DNA from: Tretioscincus oriximinensis
Taxonomy: Eukaryota > Chordata > Lepidosauria > Squamata > Gymnophthalmidae
Length of the DNA: 64,000 nucleotides
Assembly: GCA_022410635.1 (NCBI GenBank)
Contig: JAJVDF010000001.1
Location: 10,709,722-10,773,721, forward strand
Direction of reading: 5' to 3'
Both the position numbers and the translations under genes were made by a program. Numbering within the stretch: the first letter of the stretch is position 1; each line of letters starts with the position of its first letter. Shown one piece after another: positions 34,311 to 46,555 of this stretch. The notes beneath the pieces were generated by a model that saw nothing but the letters and a program-made list of their open reading frames with translations, was not told where the DNA came from and searched no databases.

Positions 34311-37300
34311 TGAGTGAAAGACCTGCTCTGAACCACTATACCTTTATGTATCACTTAGGTTCCACATCCAAAGGTTTAAACTGCACCCATGTGGTGGTCA
34401 CACGGCATTGCACATCATGATGCTTTTCTGGTCACAGTTTACAACTTTGGATGAGATGTGTGATTTCAGAGTGGCACACACAGACCATGTAGTGATGATG
34501 CCTAATTCCAGCTGTGAGCCCCAGATGGGCCAATGCCACCCATCAAGTAGGCACTTTGTCCAGCTATATCACCAGGTAAATGCAGCTGGGATACAGTAGG
34601 TGAGTTATCCTACCCTAATCCAGAATAGGGGTACTATCAGAGATGGATGTATTGATTGATAATGCAACCTCTACAGTATTTGGTGTCCTGAGGTATCAAA
34701 AGTATTGAAAACCCATCCCATCTGCTACTTATTTGAACTATTTCTCCGTCAAAGCGCAGCTATAACTGCTCTCTATCCCTACTTTTTCTCTCACACACAA
34801 AAGGAGGGAAATGTTTTGCTTTCTATTTGAAAATAAAAAGACAATTGGGTGTTGATTGCAGCCTTCAACATACCATGGGGGAAAGAAGAAGAGACAATTC
34901 CACTTGGCAATTCCACTGTTAAAGCAAACTATTTTGATCCAAGGTGGCATCCTTTCATCAGTACTCCCCATAGAAANTATGTATCCCATTGTTAGAACCA
35001 CAGAATAGTAATTATAAGTTGCATTTTTCATTAGGAGAAGGAGATGGCTCTAGAGAGCAATTTAATCTTATGCAAGCAAATTGATGGGTTTTGATTTAGG
35101 CTGGTTCTTCATTTATCTTTTAGATATGACCATGGCAGCCCATTCCCAGCTTATCGAACTGCTTTATACCATTTGTACCCTGGATGCAGGAGTACTCTTG
35201 CCCCTACTCAAGGTGTAGTAGTGGGTGATCAGGATGAGGTAGACCTTCTGTTTTGAACCTGTTCCATCACATCCACTCCCTCACTGTGGACAAGCAAATG
35301 TGAACAAGCATGCTAATCACAGTTGGGGTAAACCAGGGCAGAAGGCCTACATTCGCATTGCAGCCATGACTTCTTCCACACAATGGACTGGCTATTGGCT
35401 GCTTTAAAACAATCTACAGAATATAAGAAATAAGTGAGGATAAGGACCAGGTCTAGCTGTTTGGAGAATGGTGGAATGGTTTGTGGTGCAGATACCACAT
35501 TCCTGTCAACAGACCAGAAAGTGCAGAAAGGACCTTAGTTTGTAACCTTCAAGAAGCAGTGGCCAAATAATCAAATAATGCATATTTGTATGCTCTTTGC
35601 AGCCACACCCAAGTTCACTCAGATCCGGTCCACACAAGAATACAGCACTGTTTGATTTGGAATAGACAGCACTGGAACAGATGCAGTACTGNTCAATGTT
35701 GTCTACCCATTCAAATTAGTACTGGTATGATTTAGATTACTATTAGGCTATTGCAAATAGTGTAGATTACTGAGCTACATCCATGGAGCAGTTCATAAAA
35801 CTAGAAGTATCTTAGATCCAAAACTATTTCCACCCAGATCTACAGTCTGATAATACTACTAGGTCTGTTCAATTATTTTTTTATAATAACAATAAAAAGC
35901 TTGAAAAAAATTGAGTCCCCAATACAGAATAGGAAACTGTTTACATTTTTACTTACTGGACATTTAGATCAGCTGGAAAAGTGCTCCTTGCGATTTTGCC
36001 ACAACCTTTTGGGCAGGTTTATTGAGGCCTTTTTTTATGGTGGCTGCTTGTGGAATCTAGCCATTAATAGAATCCTCACTATTGAGTCTCTATGGGCTAG
36101 ACAGAGTGACATTCCTTTTGGCTATAGCATGTGTTTCACATGCCTTGGGGATGGCAATNGGGACATGAATTTTAACTGGCAGATACAGATGAATGACTAT
36201 CTGGTGGAGGAGGGGCCTATCAGGATATGCACAATAATCATTTCCCTATAGTGAACCAGATTCATACCTGTTGTAGGGGAAATTGGCTGTGTGGCAGGAA
36301 ATGGCTGATGCCACTGTGTCATGGCTGGATCCTGGTTGCTTGAATAAGGATCTTGATGTGCATATCTATGCAGTTTATTTGGTGGAGATATAGAAGTGGT
36401 TTGCCATTGTCTGTATCTGGGGAGAGCCTTAGAATCCATGTGAAAACCCTCTGCTTCAGGCAGTTTGCTCTCTCACCCAGCCCTTTCTCAATTGCCTCTT
36501 TTCCTCTTCTTGCTCTATACTCACATCTTCTGTCTTGGGTTTATGGACCTTTATGTCTTAATTTTACTAGGATACAACAGCAGGTCTGTTGAAGGAATGT
36601 GAATATAAATGTGATTTTAATATGGCCTTTTTTAAAAAAGAAACCTATGTAAATTGGCCCCAAGTTCCTAGCCAATTGAATTGCAGATTAAAATTTGAAC
36701 AAACAAGTGATACATATTTCTTAGTATAAATGAATGTGATTTGAATTGCAAAAAAGTATTAGCTGGCAAGCAAATGTGCATAATGAACTTCATTTAAATA
36801 AGGTAATAACGCTACACATTTTGCCAAAGGAATGTTGATGATCAAAACTGGCAGGTCCAGGATGAGAAGCCATTACTTTGCGTAGCAGAATCTCAAAAAG
36901 CCGAAGGCCTTGGTCTGCCCTTTCTTCTTGCACCTTCCAAGTAAGAACTGTTTATGCACCGACCTTCAAAGATCTGCTTTAGTAAAGCCAGCGTAGCTTG
37001 ATTCAGATTAGATGTAGCAGCGTGTTGTCTGCATTAAGCAAGTTAAGCGGCATAAGAATGAAGTCAATATTGACTAGAATACAGATGTGAAATCATTCCC
37101 TCTCATGGCATGTCACAAGTGTTTGGGCCCTGTCTGGTTTGTAATTTGCCCACTTTCCAGTCATTCAAACAGAGACAGGGCCTGAATGTTGAATCAGCTA
37201 TCTCCATGTTGGTTTTGGAGCAGAATAAACAGATAGCATTTTCAGTACAGCAGAAATGCTTTAAAGGCAGTACAAAGAAGAAATTTGCTGTGTTGCTGGA

Positions 37301-40110
37301 ACTACGCATACTTCTTGCTGTCACCCCACCTTTATACAAATCTGGTCTAAAATTCAGATGTGTGGTTGGCTGATTCAGTCAGGCAATGTAAGCAAGGATG
37401 TAGAGCTGATTAATATGTCCTGCCACCAATCTGTTTTAGAGGATCCGGATTACCATTATTCCCATGCAGACTGTGTATACAGTGAGCTCTTTAATGTGAA
37501 TCCAACTGAATTGAACATGGACTGGTTTAGTCCCATTGTGATTTATTTATTTTAGCAAGATGTTCAGTTCAATTCAAAGAAGGAGAGTATTCATTTCAGA
37601 TAGAGCTAAACCGAACAGGGATATGTTTGTTTCTGTTTTGAACAGTGCCTTAGTTTGAATGCATTCAAATAGGGTGAGTTTGCTACATTTGACAGAATGC
37701 TCTTTATTCTGAAATCAGTTTGAATTTAAAGAGGAAAGTTCAAACTCCAACATTTCAAGCACCAGTGTTCAATGTGAATCAATTCAAAGCCAGCACATCT
37801 TTATGAAATTGCTGTTGGTTTTGATGACAGGAATTTTTAGCATCTGTTGAACTCCAGTGTCCTGGGGAAATACACAAATGGTTATTTTTGTAATATATAA
37901 TTATGGGGCTTGTTCAGATCAGTAGCACACCATTCAGAGAGCAGGAAGACTATTTGCCTGCCTGTCCGCAGATTATGCTGGAAAATACCTTACCTGCCTG
38001 CTTTGCTTGTTGAAAATAGTAAATGGAAATAAGAGAGGAAATAGCTCTATCCCCTGTTATCCTCTTAAGACTGAAGAGCTCCTGGCAATTTTGAAAGGAA
38101 ATTTGTGCCTTTTCGTGGATAGGAACACTACCCACAACCCTGGTTTATGTTTAGGAGAACAAGGGAGACTGTGGCTGTTTCTGTGGAGTACATATTATTC
38201 TGCACTGTCTTGGGCAGACCTAGTTCCAGGTCAAGNGAGCTGGCCAAAGAATGGATCAGTGGCCAGTGTTTGCACCAACGACCTTCTGCATTGTACGCAG
38301 TTCATCATAGCTGGTGACTTAGAGGCTGGATATTAAAGTTTCCAGCCTTGGACATTATTGGCTGGGGGTGTTTTAGGTGGTTACTCAGAAGTAGCACTTT
38401 TCCATGCTCTTGCTGGGCCTCTTGATCCCAGTAGATTCTACCTCCATGGAACTTTGCACAGAACATATACAAGTTGTTTACTGTTGGAGTGGGTTACAGT
38501 GCCATTGCTGGAGGGTCACCGTAGCAGATAATGTTTTGGGATGGAGCTTCTGCTAAGCATGCAACATTCATTCTCCACATCTCTGCTCCAGTGGTGAATT
38601 GCATGTAAGTTCAGCAATTACCCAGAAATGTATCCTCTCCTCCTTGTTTGGAGTATTTTGATCTCAAAATACGTTTCTAACATAATCCAGTTATTCCTAT
38701 TTCTAAGAAGAAGAGGAACGTGCTTTGCAAAGTAGGGCACCTGGCCACTCTACTGTTGATTTGATTTTCACAGCAATTGTTTTGCCCACATTTCCCTTGA
38801 TGCCTGTCTCCCAGTTCCATCAGTGAACAAGAACAAAAGGCAATCCTGTCTAGAAATGCATTTGATGAAACAGGCAAGAATGAAAAAAATTGTTTAGGTC
38901 CTTCTGAGGTTTCTGCAGTCCAGCAAATTGCTCCTAATTGCATCTTCTGGGTCTTTATTTCTTAGTGAATTGAGTTTTTACTTCCAAATATACCAGGAAG
39001 ATGTGAAATATTTAGATCCTTCGAAAAAAAATAGGATTTGCTTGCCTTTCATCTTCTTTTGGTGGACTTAGTGAATCATTCAGTTGTGTTCAAGCTTAGG
39101 CTGAAGGAAATGTGATTCAAAGAAGTGGTTCCATTCAAGAGCTTTACTTTTCTTTGTGTTCTTTGTAGAAATGATCTGCTATTATCATCATAGGTCTATA
39201 GTCTATGTGCTTTCTAGTAGCCAGAATGCCACTTACATGCTAAATATGGTTTGTCAGGTGTGTTATATAGTTGCTCTCTTCTTCATCTTGTCAAGAGCTT
39301 GTTAAATCCTCTTGTCTTTAGGAGAAATCCACCAAGTGTTAAAAAAAAATCAATAACCAGAATGTAGTACAGAAATTAAAAGAGTGACATTAAATGATGA
39401 AGACCAAATAAATGGCAGCAAACAACTTTTAAATAATATTTCGCCTGCATTGAACTATAGAATGGAAATTTATTGAAAGCTTAATGAATAAATATTTTGT
39501 GCTGACTTTATGCTTCTCCAACAATCTGGAATTTAAGCGGAAAGTGATAAACAAAAGTGCCACCTTCAGGGTTTGTTTAGGCTTTAAAATTAAACTAATT
39601 TAATCAACTTCTGCAGTCAAGCTTGATATTGGTTTATTTCTGAATGCTGTGCTGTATTCAGAGCTTGCTAAAGGTATGTGTGTTTTTTTAAAATTGAGCA
39701 GAAGAATTTTTTTACTCTGCTTGGGTATTGATAAAATAGTACATCTAAGACTGCATCCAAACGAGGGTTGGGGGGGGGTTGGGGGGGGGAAGGGATGGGT
39801 GCTGTGGCTTATTTGCCAAACGTGTTACTGTCCATAGTGTCACAACATCATTCTAATGTCTCTTTGTAACACTTTTTCCTCATAGTTCTTTGTAGTGGTA
39901 CCAAGATGCATGGTGGCCCTACCTGGATTGTCTATATGGCTGCACAGGCATTCTCATGATACCTTTCGGTGAAAATGGTCATTAAGGGAAATCAATTTCT
40001 ATTGGCAGAACTGTGAATTGCCCATTTAAAGACTGCTCCATGCAGAGAACAGTGGGATGTTTTTTGAAGGAAATATAGCAGATTGCGTTGCAAGTAGGAA
40101 AGTCTTCAGA

Positions 40111-40273
40111 TTTGCANGGAGTCACGAACAGGAGCAGCATATTTTGCTTTCCTCTGTTCGGACTGCCCAGGTGCATCTGGTGGGCCTCTGTGTGACACAG
40201 AATGCTGGACTCGATGGGCTGTGGCCTGATCCAGTATGGCTCTTCTTATGTTCTTATGTTCTTATGTTCTTCA
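40111..40273 (+). mobile_element. CR1 LINE 3' end
   Basis: GGAGTCACGAACAGGAGCAG to the octamer tail TTCTTATGTTCTTATGTTCT. Closely similar to the antisense copy at 33172, including the extra bases reading as GAGCAGCATATTTT. Confidence 0.9.
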
Positions 40274-40689
40274 GGCATAAAAAGGACCAAAATCATTGTG
40301 CACGCTGTCTCACAAGCTGTAAAGGGAAATAATACTACAAAAGAGAGTCTGACTGCAGCCCAATTCTCTCCTTCCTCTCAATGAGTGAGATTCTTAATCT
40401 TATTATTTTGTTGTACTGAAAAAGTTGAGGAAATTGATGTATCAAATTTTACAGACAAATTTTCAAGTCTTCATGAAATATAACCTTGGTATGTAAATTC
40501 CTGCTTTGTTTTGAGATAAGCCTTACAATGGGCCACTTGAATATTGCTATTGCACTGCGGTCTTCAACACATTCAGCAAAAAAGTTAGGATGATGCTATC
40601 ATGGGTCCCCCCAAACCTTATCTAGATGCAAACTTGGTCACTCTGCTTTTAGATATTTGTTGATCATGTTTATTTGTGTTGTTTTACTC

Positions 40690-41000
40690 CTGACAGTTGT
40701 ACTTCTGGGCAGCTTTTGACAGTAAGGCATTATCATTTTCCTGGCTGTGATCTCAGTGAAAACAGGCAGAGAATTCATTTAGTCTCTCTGCAATCTCCAT
40801 GTCCTCCTTGATTATCCCATTCTCGTAGAGTTCTTATTTCTAATGAATATAAAAATGTTCTTATTATTTCTTTTAATGTTCTCTGTTATGGGCTCCTCAA
40901 AATTCCTATTAGCATTCTTGATTACCACCTTCCATTTGTTCTTCCACAACTTGTGATCCTTCCCCCTCACTGGACTTCCACTTTTTACCTTGTAAGCCTC
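40690..41000 (-). mobile_element. Probable old CR1-like ORF2 fragment, antisense
   Basis: The minus strand includes NGIIKEDMEIAERLNEFSAC, resembling the CR1 stretch between endonuclease and RT that usually ends in LNEFFASVFT. No longer open. Confidence 0.5.
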
Positions 41001-41194
41001 ACAGAGCTCCTCTTGGACTTGGCAGAACCCCTTCTTCTTTTAGGAATGGATTATTCTTGAGCCTCCAATATGTTATCTGTTAATAATTTTTGTCCCTTGT
41101 GAACTGTCATTCATTTGTTGTGGCACTTCTGGATGGATATTGGTTACCACCATATATCCAGACAGCAGCATTTTAAAAAAGAAATCTTGAATAG

Positions 41195-41335
41195 ACAGTA
41201 TTCATGAAATACCATTTGCAGGTATTGCAAGAACAGGTTAGGGTTCTTTTGCTTCTGCTTCAGCAGCTGTGTGAGACATGATGTTGGACAAGATGGGTTA
41301 TGACAAATTCAGCAGGACTCTTATGTTCTTTAAAA
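41195..41335 (+). mobile_element. Old CR1 LINE 3' end
   Basis: Degenerate match: CATGAAATACCATTTGCAGG, GTGTGAGACATGATGTTGGA, ending ACTCTTATGTTCTTT. Confidence 0.7.
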
Positions 41336-41439
41336 ATGCAGCATAATAAGTAGATGTGCTTAGANGAGATGGAGGAAACTAAATGAAAGATACACAGAAG
41401 AATGAGCTATTTATCCATAGGAGCCTCACAGCTAACAGC

Positions 41440-41670
41440 ACTCTTCATTTTAAGGGTCATAAATTTCCTAATCCCTCTAGAGATATTAGCAAGATACAGC
41501 ATTGTGTAATACTTAATTCGTTTGTAATGTTATTTTAGTTAACAAGCTCTAGGAGCAATTCTCCATTTAATTTAGCTAGTTGAAAGTGATTTGCATGTAG
41601 CTATAAGTTGTAATATAGTGTATGGAGAAAGTGAAATCAATCACTTAGGTTTAANGCTCTGTAAATTATG
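41440..41670. other. Candidate conserved non-coding element in intron 4
   Basis: About 230 bases without recognisable repeats, A+T-rich, with a perfect octamer ATTTGCAT (POU-factor site) and several homeodomain-type TAATT cores. Candidate only; conservation is not testable here. Confidence 0.3.
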
Positions 41671-42083
41671 GAAGCTTAGAAGTATCTTAACCAGCCCTGA
41701 AATTCTTGTAATCTGTAAAGTAGGAGCTCTACTGCAGTTTGTAATTTTAGCTTCTGCCCAGAGCTAAAGTCCCCTTTATTGTACCAGATGAACAACAGAA
41801 GGGTGAGGATAACAGAGAATGGGGAAAAGCCCTGCTAAGAACAAAGCTGTTAATTTTCCTTGATGTGACTACTAAATTAGAATTAAAAGGATGGCCTGTT
41901 CTGTGGTGTCACAGAATTTCCCATGACTTACCAATGCAAGAGTAGCTAGATCACTTTGTTAATCGGAACAAAAATCCAGCAAACAATTTACNTTCTGGAA
42001 TATGCAAGTACCCTTAACTCTTCAAGTGTGGCCAATTAACAACTTTGTGAAATCAGATACCTATGTTACTCCCAACCTTTTGC

Positions 42084-42190
42084 GAACATAAGGGGAGTCC
42101 TGCTGAATCAGACTATAGCCCATCTAGTCCATCATTCTGTCTCACACAGTAGTCCACCAATTGCATCAAGGCAATTTCAAGCAAAAGGAG
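42084..42190 (-). mobile_element. CR1 LINE 3' end, antisense, old
   Basis: Reads ACATAAGGGGAGTCCTGCTG, then CCATCTAGTCCATCATTCTG; the left end marks the 3' tip. Confidence 0.8.
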
Positions 42191-42240
42191 GAAACATCCT
42201 TCTCCTTTTATGATGATTGCTCTTTCTTCAGTGGGCATTA

Positions 42241-42362
42241 TCATAGAATCATAGAGTTGGAAGGGACCTCCAGGGTCATCGGGTCCAACCCCCTGCTCGA
42301 TGCAGGATTCATTGAGCAGGGGGTTGGACCCGATGACCCTGGAGGTCCCTTCCAACTCTTCC
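42241..42362. mobile_element. Two CR1 3' ends joined head-on (foldback)
   Basis: The left half is the complement of the ATTCTATG-tailed CR1 3' end (TCATAGAATCATAGAGTTGG) and the right half is the sense version (GGGGGTTGGACCCGATGACC, ending TTCCAACTCT). They pair over about 50 bases around GATGCAGGATTC. It is either two insertions or an inverted duplication. Confidence 0.85.
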
Positions 42363-42375
42363 ATTATTCCGATAA

Positions 42376-42925
42376 CATCCTAGAAAAGGGCCATATTGTC
42401 TGTATACTTGTACTGACCATGGCAGATCCCAGAAAGGACCTGCCATAATCTNCATTAGCCAGGTAGAAGGTAGGTTTATGTTCTGGGATATAAGGTTCAG
42501 TGCAGAAAGTATCTAGTTAGTATGTTACTTCTCATCTTTCTTCCTCTGATTTTTTGTGCATTGGATGTTATTAAAGGATTTATCCCAGAAAAGGGCCTGT
42601 TGTCTGCATGCTGGTACTGACCATGGCAAATCCCAGAAAGGACTAATTAGCATGTAGACNACAGGTCTCTATTTGGGGGTATGATCCAGAATAAGGATCA
42701 GAGCAGAAAGGCCCTAATTACATTACTTTNCATCTTTTTCCTTATTTACCTTTTACACAAGAGTGTTGATACAGATTGTATCCCAGAAAGTGCCTATTGT
42801 GTGAATACTAGTACTGATGATGGGCTATTTCAGAAAGGACTTGCCGTTCTCAGATATTTTCTGGAATAAGGCACAGTGCAGAAAGGATCTTTGTTTTATT
42901 CTCCCTCCCCTTCTTCTTTGGACCT
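42376..42925. repeat. Three diverged tandem copies, about 200-bp unit
   Basis: Units start near 42376, 42584 and 42779, each with CCCAGAAA-type text, then TACTGA-GATGG/CATGG, TCAGAAAGGAC and GTGCAGAAAGG. Related single copies occur at 43620-43785 and 60550-60720. No coding content. Confidence 0.65.
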
Positions 42926-42939
42926 GCTTCTTTATCTCA

Positions 42940-42985
42940 TTATTATTATTACTGTTATCATTATTATTATCATTCTCATCATCAT
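42940..42985. repeat. Imperfect (ATT)n/(ATC)n microsatellite
   Basis: ATTATTATTATTACTGTTATC followed by further ATT and ATC units. Confidence 0.85.
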
Positions 42986-42987
42986 AG

Positions 42988-43210
42988 GATGAGGAGTCCA
43001 GCAGAAGAACTCGGTCACACTTGACTCCTGGCAAATGGCATTTAGAGGAATCCTTCCTTCTGCCTCCAACCTGAAGGCAGCACCTAGGCATTCATTAATA
43101 CACTTGGGCTCCGTGAATTTATCTAATCCTTCCTTAAAGATGTTGAGTTAGTTCTGGAAACCAAGAGGCTCATGTTCCTGAGGATTTTGTCCTGTTCTTC
43201 TTGCGTTCAT
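42988..43210 (-). mobile_element. Old CR1 LINE 3' region, antisense
   Basis: GACTCCTGGCAAATGGCATT then CTGAAGGCAGCACCTAGGCA match the CR1 3' UTR of the copies at 12523 and 20333 with heavy divergence. Confidence 0.7.
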
Positions 43211-44173
43211 GAAGTAGACCAATCCATTATTGGAAAGATGGCCATCTCATTCCATCCCCACTGTGCTCAACGTTAAAGATAAAGATGTGCGGAAACTACA
43301 ATTTCATATTCAATTTTTCATTGAACCAAACACCTTTTGGGCTGGCTTGATACAGAATTAATTAATGGAGTAGGCAGCTGTTGTTCATACTAATTTGTTC
43401 AAAAACAAATATTACTTTTTCCCACATTAAANTTGGCATTTTTCAGTGGCACAACCACAGCAAATGTGTTTGCAAGTGGAGGAATGGTTTAGTCCAATCA
43501 AAATTTCAGATACCTGAAGTAGTTGGTTGAATTTTTGAATGCAAACGAAACTTTGTGCGTCTATTAAAAATGATCCTCGGTGCTTGTTAGCATGACCTTG
43601 TAAAATTTATTTAATCATGTATGACACTGAGCCTTATTCTGGGTTACATCTTGGGACAGAACTTGTCTATCCACATGCCAGTATAGATTATGAAGGCTCC
43701 ATTTGTGGTCTCCATAAACTACATTAGCATATAGATGGCAGGATCCTATTATGAGATATAGCCCAGAATAAGGCGTNGTGTCTCACTTTTCACCTAAAGT
43801 CCCAGAGCACTTCAGAACAATAAAAAGTTAAAACATAAAAAATACANCAAAAATATAATAATCCCTCATATTGTGGAAGGACTATACTCAAAGGCAGCTA
43901 AAGAGGTATGCAAGGAAATGTGCATATTGTGCTGATATGTTCTGTTACGTATTGTGTTATAACAGGAATGCAGTTCTTTCTCAAAGCATTGTAGCTTTCA
44001 TCTCCTACAGATATAATGATCTATGGGGTGACCCATTTAAGGGTCATAGTATGAGCAGTTGTAGCTAGACCTTTACAACAGCTATTGCAAGCTCTAGCTG
44101 AAGACTTTGAATGTGCTTGTTCTTTGCTAGCTGTTGTGACCTTCAAACTTACGGACAATTATTTTGAAGGCAC

Positions 44174-44255
44174 CTTAAGAACATAAGAAGAGCCCTGCTG
44201 GATCAGACTACAACCCATCTAGTCCAGCACTCTGTCTCAGCCCAAGTTCTCATAA
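44174..44255 (-). mobile_element. CR1 LINE 3' tip, antisense
   Basis: TAAGAACATAAGAAGAGCCC then CCATCTAGTCCAGCACTCTG; severely truncated. Confidence 0.85.
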
Positions 44256-44559
44256 GGAGAAAAAATGGGAGCGAAAGCAGTGTGGCTTTGCACTGGACGC
44301 ATGCAGTTCACCCACAAAACCAACGCATGTGCAGTTTTTCCAATTCGGGCCGCTGTTGATCAGGTCTCCTCTAAGTCCCAGGGTGGGGTTGCTATGCACT
44401 TCTGCTGTGCAGCCACTTCTGTTCTCCTAAGATCTGAGGAGATAAAAGCGCTTTTGAAAATTTGTTGTAGTTGTTGGGCCCCAGTTTTGCACGTATACTG
44501 TATATATTTCCCTTTTTTAATGGAGGTATACTTTTTCTCAAATTCGAGCACCTTAAAAA

Positions 44560-44740
44560 AAGAGGAGAGAAGCAAGATTCAGGAAGAAAAATGGGGCTCA
44601 GAAGAAGAACGAGGTTTAGGAAGAAGAGAGCGTCATGGGCACTGGAAGAGGCACAGGGCATGGGAAGAATGGGGTTTAGGAAGACTAGCCTATGGGGTAC
44701 TAGAAGAGGAATGGGGTGTAGGAAGAGGACGCATCCACTG
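44560..44740 (+). repeat. Purine-rich degenerate minisatellite
   Basis: Repeated AGGAAGA and ATGGGGTTTAGGAAGA-type units, almost free of pyrimidine runs. It lies within a 194-codon open frame (44265-44849) that I attribute to the biased composition. Confidence 0.65.
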
Positions 44741-45022
44741 TATTATGAAAACGGATTACCTATCCAATGCAGATAAGTCCAGAAATCAACACAAGTGTTG
44801 TGCAAATGAAGAAATGGATTTTAAATGGAGCTGGAAACATAAGTGGTGAGGGTAATTGTATTCAATTTGCAATACTCAAAACTCACTTCTTTCAGCCTGT
44901 GAGAACTCAGCCTCAGTGTCCAAGCTTGACTGAAGATCCAGATCGATTCTGTTGGGCATTCTGTCTCTAATTAAACATTTCAACCTCCAATTTATTATTG
45001 TTTCTTTGCTCTTATATTCCAG

Positions 45023-45111
45023 CTATTAAAGAGAAATACACAGACTGGACAGAGTTTCTTATACGTGACTTGACAGGTTCACGAACAGCTCCAGCAAATT
45101 TACTGGAAGGA
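45023..45111 (+). CDS. SFMBT2: SFMBT2 exon 5: residues 148-177, linker into MBT repeat 2
   Basis: Acceptor CTTATATTCCAG|CT and donor GAAGGA|GTAGGT. Two bases complete codon 148 and 29 codons follow, ending in phase 0. The peptide has [19 protein letters not shown] (149-167) and PANLLEG (171-177). The YTDWTEFL segment is the alpha-helical arm of MBT repeat 2, and PANLLEG leads into the barrel in exon 6. The exon lies after a 13.8-kb intron that contains the assembly gap, but the phase and peptide join to exon 4 without any missing residue, so no coding exon is hidden in the gap. Confidence 0.97.
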
Positions 45112-45896
45112 GTAGGTATTGACTTCATATATCTTCTTTAATGCATTAGGGTTTATTGTAGAACAATATTTTATGTAAGCCTGTAAAATTGCCTTTTAAG
45201 TTTGCATATGTTAATCAAAATTGATTTGACGATGCCATCAATTTCCAAAATAATAATATTTGGGATTGTTGAAATAGGTTAGTGTTTACTTTTCTTTATT
45301 TTGGTTTGTTTTGTGTATTATCTTGAATGGATAGATAGAAACCCTCTAGCTAGAAATTCTTTATTTGTNTTACTTGTTTTCCAAAGAATATGTAGCTGCT
45401 TAGGATATTTAAGGTTTCTGTGAGCCTACAATCTATAATAGATTTCACGTTCTATCAATTCCAGACATAAAGGAAAAGGTTACAGATAGCTGTTGTGTGA
45501 CTATAAAGGTCTGCCTTTGCCTTGATATCATAAAGATTTTTGTGAGGTCATATCACATGTCATAATTTTAAATGTAGCATAGTAGCCACACTGTGCACAG
45601 TTGATTTTGGATAACACTCTTAGCAGGATTTGTCCCATACTCTGGTTGTCTTCTCCTTCCTCTTTGACACCTGGTACAATACTGAGGAATTTCAACCTGG
45701 GCAGAAGGTACTATTTTATACATGGCGCGCAGTTGTTCATTATCAAAGCATGGCTGCTTTTATTGCATTTAGAAAACATGGTATTGGAAATGATCTGTGG
45801 GTTGATTTACTAATAGGGTTATGGGTAGTTGTAGTCAGACTCTTAGAAAGATTCCAGGCTTATTCCCTAAAGCAGCATTTGGAGAATTAGTGTCAC

Positions 45897-45996
45897 ATAT
45901 GCATCTGGTGGGCCTCTGTGCGACACAGAATGCTGAACTTGATGGGCTGTGGCCTGATCCAGTATGACTCTTCTTATGTTCTTATGTTCTTATGCC
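45897..45996 (+). mobile_element. CR1 LINE 3' tip
   Basis: GCATCTGGTGGGCCTCTGTG to TTCTTATGTTCTTATGTTCT; about 100 bases. Confidence 0.88.
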
Positions 45997-46059
45997 TTGC
46001 TAGTCCAGAATGGTTCCAGTTGCTTGATTGCTTCTTCTAACCAGGACAAGCCTTCCACA

Positions 46060-46555
46060 CTTAGAAGGCTGTTCTGGGATATCACCCCAGGTTGGCTGTG
46101 GAGCCAGTTTTTGCCACTGAGCCCAATTTAAAGTATTTAATCTATAAGGCCCTAAATAACTTGGGGCCCCAAATATCTGAAGGAACGCCTTCTCCTATAC
46201 CAACCTGNCCATGCTGTGAGATCTGCAGGGGAGGCCCTCCTGACTGTAACACCTCTCTCAGTGGCAAAGAGGGTGGGAACCCACAATAGGGCTTTCTCTG
46301 TGGCAGCTCCTAGATTATGGAACAGTCTCCCCTTAGAGGTGCGTCAATCAACATCTTTGTACACATTTTTTAAAAGCCTGAAGACGCAACTCTTTAACCA
46401 GGCCGTTGGATGAAAAAACTGTCCTCCCTTCCCTACCCCCAGGTACTGTTATTTTAATGTGTTGGTTTGNTTTTAATATATTGACTTTTTATTGTAAACC
46501 ACCCTGAGACCTTTAGGTATAGGGCAGTATAGAAATGCAAATAAATATTTTTTCT
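46060..46555 (+). pseudogene. L2-clade LINE 3' end with ORF2 C-terminus
   Basis: Sense frames read LKYLIYKALNNLGPQ and then, after a frameshift, SAGEALLTVTPLSVAKRVGT and AAPRLWNSLPLEVRQSTSLY, the end of L2 ORF2. The 3' tail (CACCCTGAGACCTTTAGGTA, then AATAAATATTTTT) is intact. Confidence 0.85.

Larger units (their letters stand above)
31206..45022 (+). other. SFMBT2: SFMBT2 intron 4 (13.8 kb, contains assembly gap)
   Basis: Repeat-rich intron with a long palindromic retro-insertion, CR1 fragments, a tandem-like block and a purine-rich minisatellite, listed separately. The stretches 34310-39750 and 43790-44170 hold nothing I recognise beyond a degenerate dispersed repeat near 36970-37100, a G-rich tract at about 39764-39800 and scattered low-complexity DNA. 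Confidence 0.7.

Noticed and set aside
44265..44849. 194-codon frame on the + strand
   Set aside because: Purine-rich repeat DNA inside an intron; Glu/Arg/Gly-rich peptide with no recognisable family, start context or splice partners.
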